A stretch of 64,000 nucleotides of DNA from Cinnamomum chago (taxonomy: Eukaryota > Streptophyta > Magnoliopsida > Laurales > Lauraceae), in NCBI GenBank assembly GCA_038049695.1, contig CP142453.1, positions 20,030,001 through 20,094,000 of the forward strand, read 5' to 3'. Positions 61,521 through 64,000 of the stretch are shown in pieces. Under the pieces are notes generated by a model. It searched no databases. It worked only from the letters and a program-made list of their open reading frames with translations, and was not told the origin of the DNA. The translations under genes were made by a program, and so were the position numbers. Positions within the stretch are counted from its first letter, which is position 1. Each line of letters opens with the position of its first letter.

Positions 61521-61800
61521 GATTTACTGGTCCTCTCTCTTAACCTACGAGATCTGAAAAGAACTCATCAACTTCACACATACTGGATTGGGTGAGAGAT
61601 TTGAAAAGAACCCATCAACTTCACACATACTGGATTGGGTGATAAAGGAGATAGGAGAAAAACCCTATTTGAAAAAGGAAATCCGCTCATCATCAAGATC
61701 ATGACGCAAGGTACGCTTTTTATATTTTGAGATCATATATTGTTTAATGCATAAATCTAGATTCATAGGTTTAATATTTTATTACAAACCATATCAGATC
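61441..61800 (+). repeat. Dispersed repeat, copy 2, with (AT)n and a 47-bp tandem duplication
   Basis: This matches the repeat at 17431-17760 in several ordered blocks (ATGGAAAGAAATC, GGAGATAGGAGA, ATTGTTTAATGCATAA). It also contains an (AT)n tract at 61493-61520 and two 47-bp direct copies (61549-61595 and 61596-61642) that differ at three visible bases. It occupies the place where copy B has its core promoter. Confidence 0.5.
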
Positions 61801-61938
61801 TATCAATAGTGTGAATTATTTTTTAGAAGTGGGGGTTTTACCTTACTTGACTCTATTAGTAGAGTTTGCTAAACAAGCTATCTGGTGAGAAAACCCAAGC
61901 TGCTCAGTTTCTTTCTCAACCCACTTCTTCCATTTCTT

Positions 61939-61984
61939 CATCTTCTTCTTCTTCTTCTTCTTCTTCTTCTTCTTCTTCTTCTTC
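61939..61984. repeat. (CTT)n microsatellite in the RING copy C leader
   Basis: About fifteen CTT/TTC units roughly 80 bp upstream of the copy C start. Copy B has only a short TTCTTCATCTTCTCG stretch at the equivalent place, so the tract expanded in copy C. Confidence 0.85.
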
Positions 61985-62062
61985 CCGTTTGTTTTCTATT
62001 CCCTTTCTTCAATAAAACTAAATCAAATATCCTTGGATCAACTCACCTCCCCTTACTCAGAC

Positions 62063-62728
62063 ATGTCATCTCAAGAGGCTATAATGAGTATGTGCGAGGA
62101 TGAAATCAGAGTTACAATAATATACACAGTGAAAGAGGTGAAAGGATGGCTTGTCCCATCAGCCCATGAAGGAGGAGAAGACGGATATTACCTACACGAA
62201 AGAGATATGCCCGACTCAATCTTCGATTTCTCCACTTGTATTTGCCATCTTTTATCCCTAGAAGGATCAGAAAAGTTTGTTCTCGACACGCTTTCTTGTA
62301 TTCCAAGTGTATCCGCTCAAGAATGGAAGACGGACATAGCACCAGAAGTGCATGCTGCTGCGCATAATGCCTTGAAGACAGGCTGCAGTTCTAGCATCAA
62401 CTTTTTACTTGAGACAAATACATATGAATTCTGGCCGTTCCAAGAAACATCAGCAGGAGAAGAGTGGGAGAGTTTGTATGGGCAGACAGAAGGCTTTGGG
62501 GCAGTTCCTGCTACTGACTATGAAATCATGATGGCATTGAGGACTAAAGTATTCAAGAAAGAGATGCATCACAACTCTGAATACGATTGTGCCATCTGCC
62601 TCGAGGAGTTTGTGGAGGATACCCAAGTCTACCAAATGCCTTGTCTTCATTCTTTTCATGGACAGTGCATTGTCAAGTGGCTCAGAAAGAGCAATTGCTG
62701 CCCATATTGTAGATTCAGGCTTCAATAG
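62063..62728 (+). CDS. RING-H2 finger protein, copy C (probable E3 ubiquitin ligase)
   Basis: A single-exon frame for 221 residues starting MSSQEAIMSM. The RING-H2 is complete: DCAICLEEF, then MPCLHSFHGQCIVKWL, then CCPYCRFRL; the last CxxC has Tyr where A and B have Ile. The shared signature GQTEGFGAVPATDYEI is present. The ancestral start is lost: where A and B have ATGGG(A/T)TC, copy C reads CTTGGATC at 62032, still followed by the GSTH-like codons but shifted in frame. Translation would start at the next in-frame ATG, 62063, shortening the N-terminus. The coding frame is otherwise open, so the gene may still work, but it has no clear TATA box and a repeat lies in the promoter region. Confidence 0.82.
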   Translation: MSSQEAIMSMCEDEIRVTIIYTVKEVKGWLVPSAHEGGEDGYYLHERDMPDSIFDFSTCICHLLSLEGSEKFVLDTLSCIPSVSAQEWKTDIAPEVHAAAHNALKTGCSSSINFLLETNTYEFWPFQETSAGEEWESLYGQTEGFGAVPATDYEIMMALRTKVFKKEMHHNSEYDCAICLEEFVEDTQVYQMPCLHSFHGQCIVKWLRKSNCCPYCRFRLQ

Positions 62729-62939
62729 TTTTCTCTGTTTTCCATTTGTATGTTAGGTTTCCATATTTTTGAATCGAATAATTGTAGATGACAACGTCAT
62801 TTTGATCATTGGTTGGATAAATAGATTTTCATGGAGTTGAATTGTATGTGACTTTTTTTCTTGGTGCATAATTTACTTCTTTGCTTTCTTCGTGGTGGAA
62901 CCTTACATAGATTGATATTTGAGTTGATTTGTAGCGCAT

Positions 62940-63075
62940 TCCCTCTCATTTAATTTCCTAGAGATATTTGAATTCCTTAAAACAACAGTACTAATTTCAA
63001 TAGCCTTTCCATTAGTCACGGATGAGGAGATGCATCAATTAGCAATGGCCAGGGAATTGTGAGAAGCATTGTCTA
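62940..63075 (+). repeat. RING-cluster 3' flank, unit 3 (belongs to copy C)
   Basis: A short match to the first part of units 1 and 2: AGATATTTGAATTCCTTAAAAC, then GATGAGGAGATGCATCA (63021) and AATGGCCAG. It stops matching after about 63075. Confidence 0.65.
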
Positions 63076-64000
63076 GGTAGCCAAGGCCCATGAATTGTCC
63101 TTTTTTTTACTTCTTTTTTATTTAGAAAACCCATGAATTGTCATGGAACCAAGAATTCACAACCAAATACCTTGTTTGCTTCTCTTCCCATTTTCTCATA
63201 TGAAGTCTATTTTTTTTTTAATAGTAACCAAACTAAAAATGAAGTCCATGAAATGTCACGAGTGTGATGGCCTTCCTTTCTGAATTTGTGGTGTTGTAGC
63301 AATATGCATCTTCGTTTGGATAATAAACTTGTAACGTGAATTTAAGTGAAGGTTTACTTTAAGAGATAAGAAGATAAGACGTGTCACGTAAGAAAGTACC
63401 AAATTCGGAAATTAACTCTTCTCTTATTTAAAAAAAAATTCCAAAGTTCTATTCTCTCACTCTACTAGATCACAAAACACCCTCTAAAAAAGAAAAAAAA
63501 ATACCTTCTAATACCACAAAATGACAAAAAACTAAGAAGGTAAAATTTGAAATTTAGACTTTTATATTTTATTTAACGCCTCATATTTTCATGTCTCTTA
63601 ATTTGAACATTCACTTCAATTCATGAATTACCCAGACAACCTTGAATTCTCGGCCATCGTTTGTGGTAGTTTATCTTTTAATTTGAATTCAAACGTTTTG
63701 TTTATATATGACCCTTGCCTTTCTTCATGGATTGATTGGATTCCATCATTAATGATGGATGCTATGTTCAGTGCTCTATGTGCTGACTCTTTTGGGGTTC
63801 ACTTGGGCCATGCTTGTGGTCAATATACACCTTTCATTCTTAGTAATCTTGTGAACTAGCTCTAAAGTGATTTTTTGACACTTAATCGAGTTTTGTATGC
63901 GTTAATTTAAACATGTAAATTTAGCACCCATTCATGTAAAATTCTCAATGAGAATCTTATATATAATGTGCTTTGTAGATAAATTTTCTTAACTTGTGGA
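63076..64000. other. Right-hand intergenic DNA, no gene recognised
   Basis: AT-rich sequence. The open frame at 63623-63859 (78 codons) has no recognisable family, and no start context or splice sites support it. Confidence 0.4.

Noticed and set aside
63623..63859. 78-codon + strand frame near the right edge
   Set aside because: No recognised domain or supporting gene structure.
1..64000. CRISPR arrays, operons or bacterial-type systems
   Set aside because: There are no regularly spaced short repeats. Introns, PSPG-box and RING-H2 genes and LTRs show plant nuclear DNA.

Overview
This is a plant nuclear window, and the organism is an angiosperm. The genes are intron-rich and widely spaced, the DNA is AT-rich, and most of it is intron or transposable-element debris. 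The recognisable proteins are plant types: a family-1 UDP-glycosyltransferase with a PSPG box, a plastid-type FAD synthetase, a plastid-type GT51 transglycosylase and RING-H2 proteins. Long introns and abundant solo LTRs suggest a woody or early-diverging lineage, but the species cannot be fixed from the sequence.

Layout. About 0.4-15.6 kb is one large, decayed Helitron on the + strand. It holds a Rep-helicase pseudogene, an RPA-like pseudogene and a perfect 3' hairpin ending in CTAG. A Ty1-copia LTR with its primer-binding site lies directly between the Helitron and the next gene. From 15.95 to 19.08 kb (-) is a two-exon UGT709-like glycosyltransferase. From 19.1 to 24.5 kb is intergenic DNA with a LINE fragment and tandem duplications. 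From 24.56 to 35.00 kb (-) is a five-exon FAD synthetase gene whose introns carry a 1.9-kb solo LTR, a SINE-like stretch, a LINE end and a 24-nt C run. From 38.6 to 63.1 kb is a RING-H2 family cluster: copy A (-) at 39.0 kb, a relic (-) at 41.0 kb, copy B (+) at 51.96 kb, a flank-only copy at 59.8 kb and copy C (+) at 62.06 kb. A five-exon nuclear gene for a plastid-type peptidoglycan glycosyltransferase (42.1-49.35 kb, -) sits inside this cluster.

Mobile DNA accounts for much of the structure. Four solo LTRs keep 5-bp target-site duplications (TGGAA, GATTT, CATAT, GATAC). The last is a very short, TRIM-like LTR that contains a nested Mutator-type inverted-repeat element with its own 9-bp duplication. 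A foldback MITE lies in an (AT)n tract. RTE-type LINE pieces occur in three places, two of them in introns and all in the same orientation.

The genes do not form one pathway. FAD synthetase and the GT51 enzyme would both act in plastids, the UGT would act in the cytosol, and the RING proteins probably act as ubiquitin ligases. The exon joins of the UGT, FAD synthetase and GT51 genes were worked out by hand from GT/AG sites and reading-frame phase. All three give uninterrupted proteins of 479, 358 and 378 residues.
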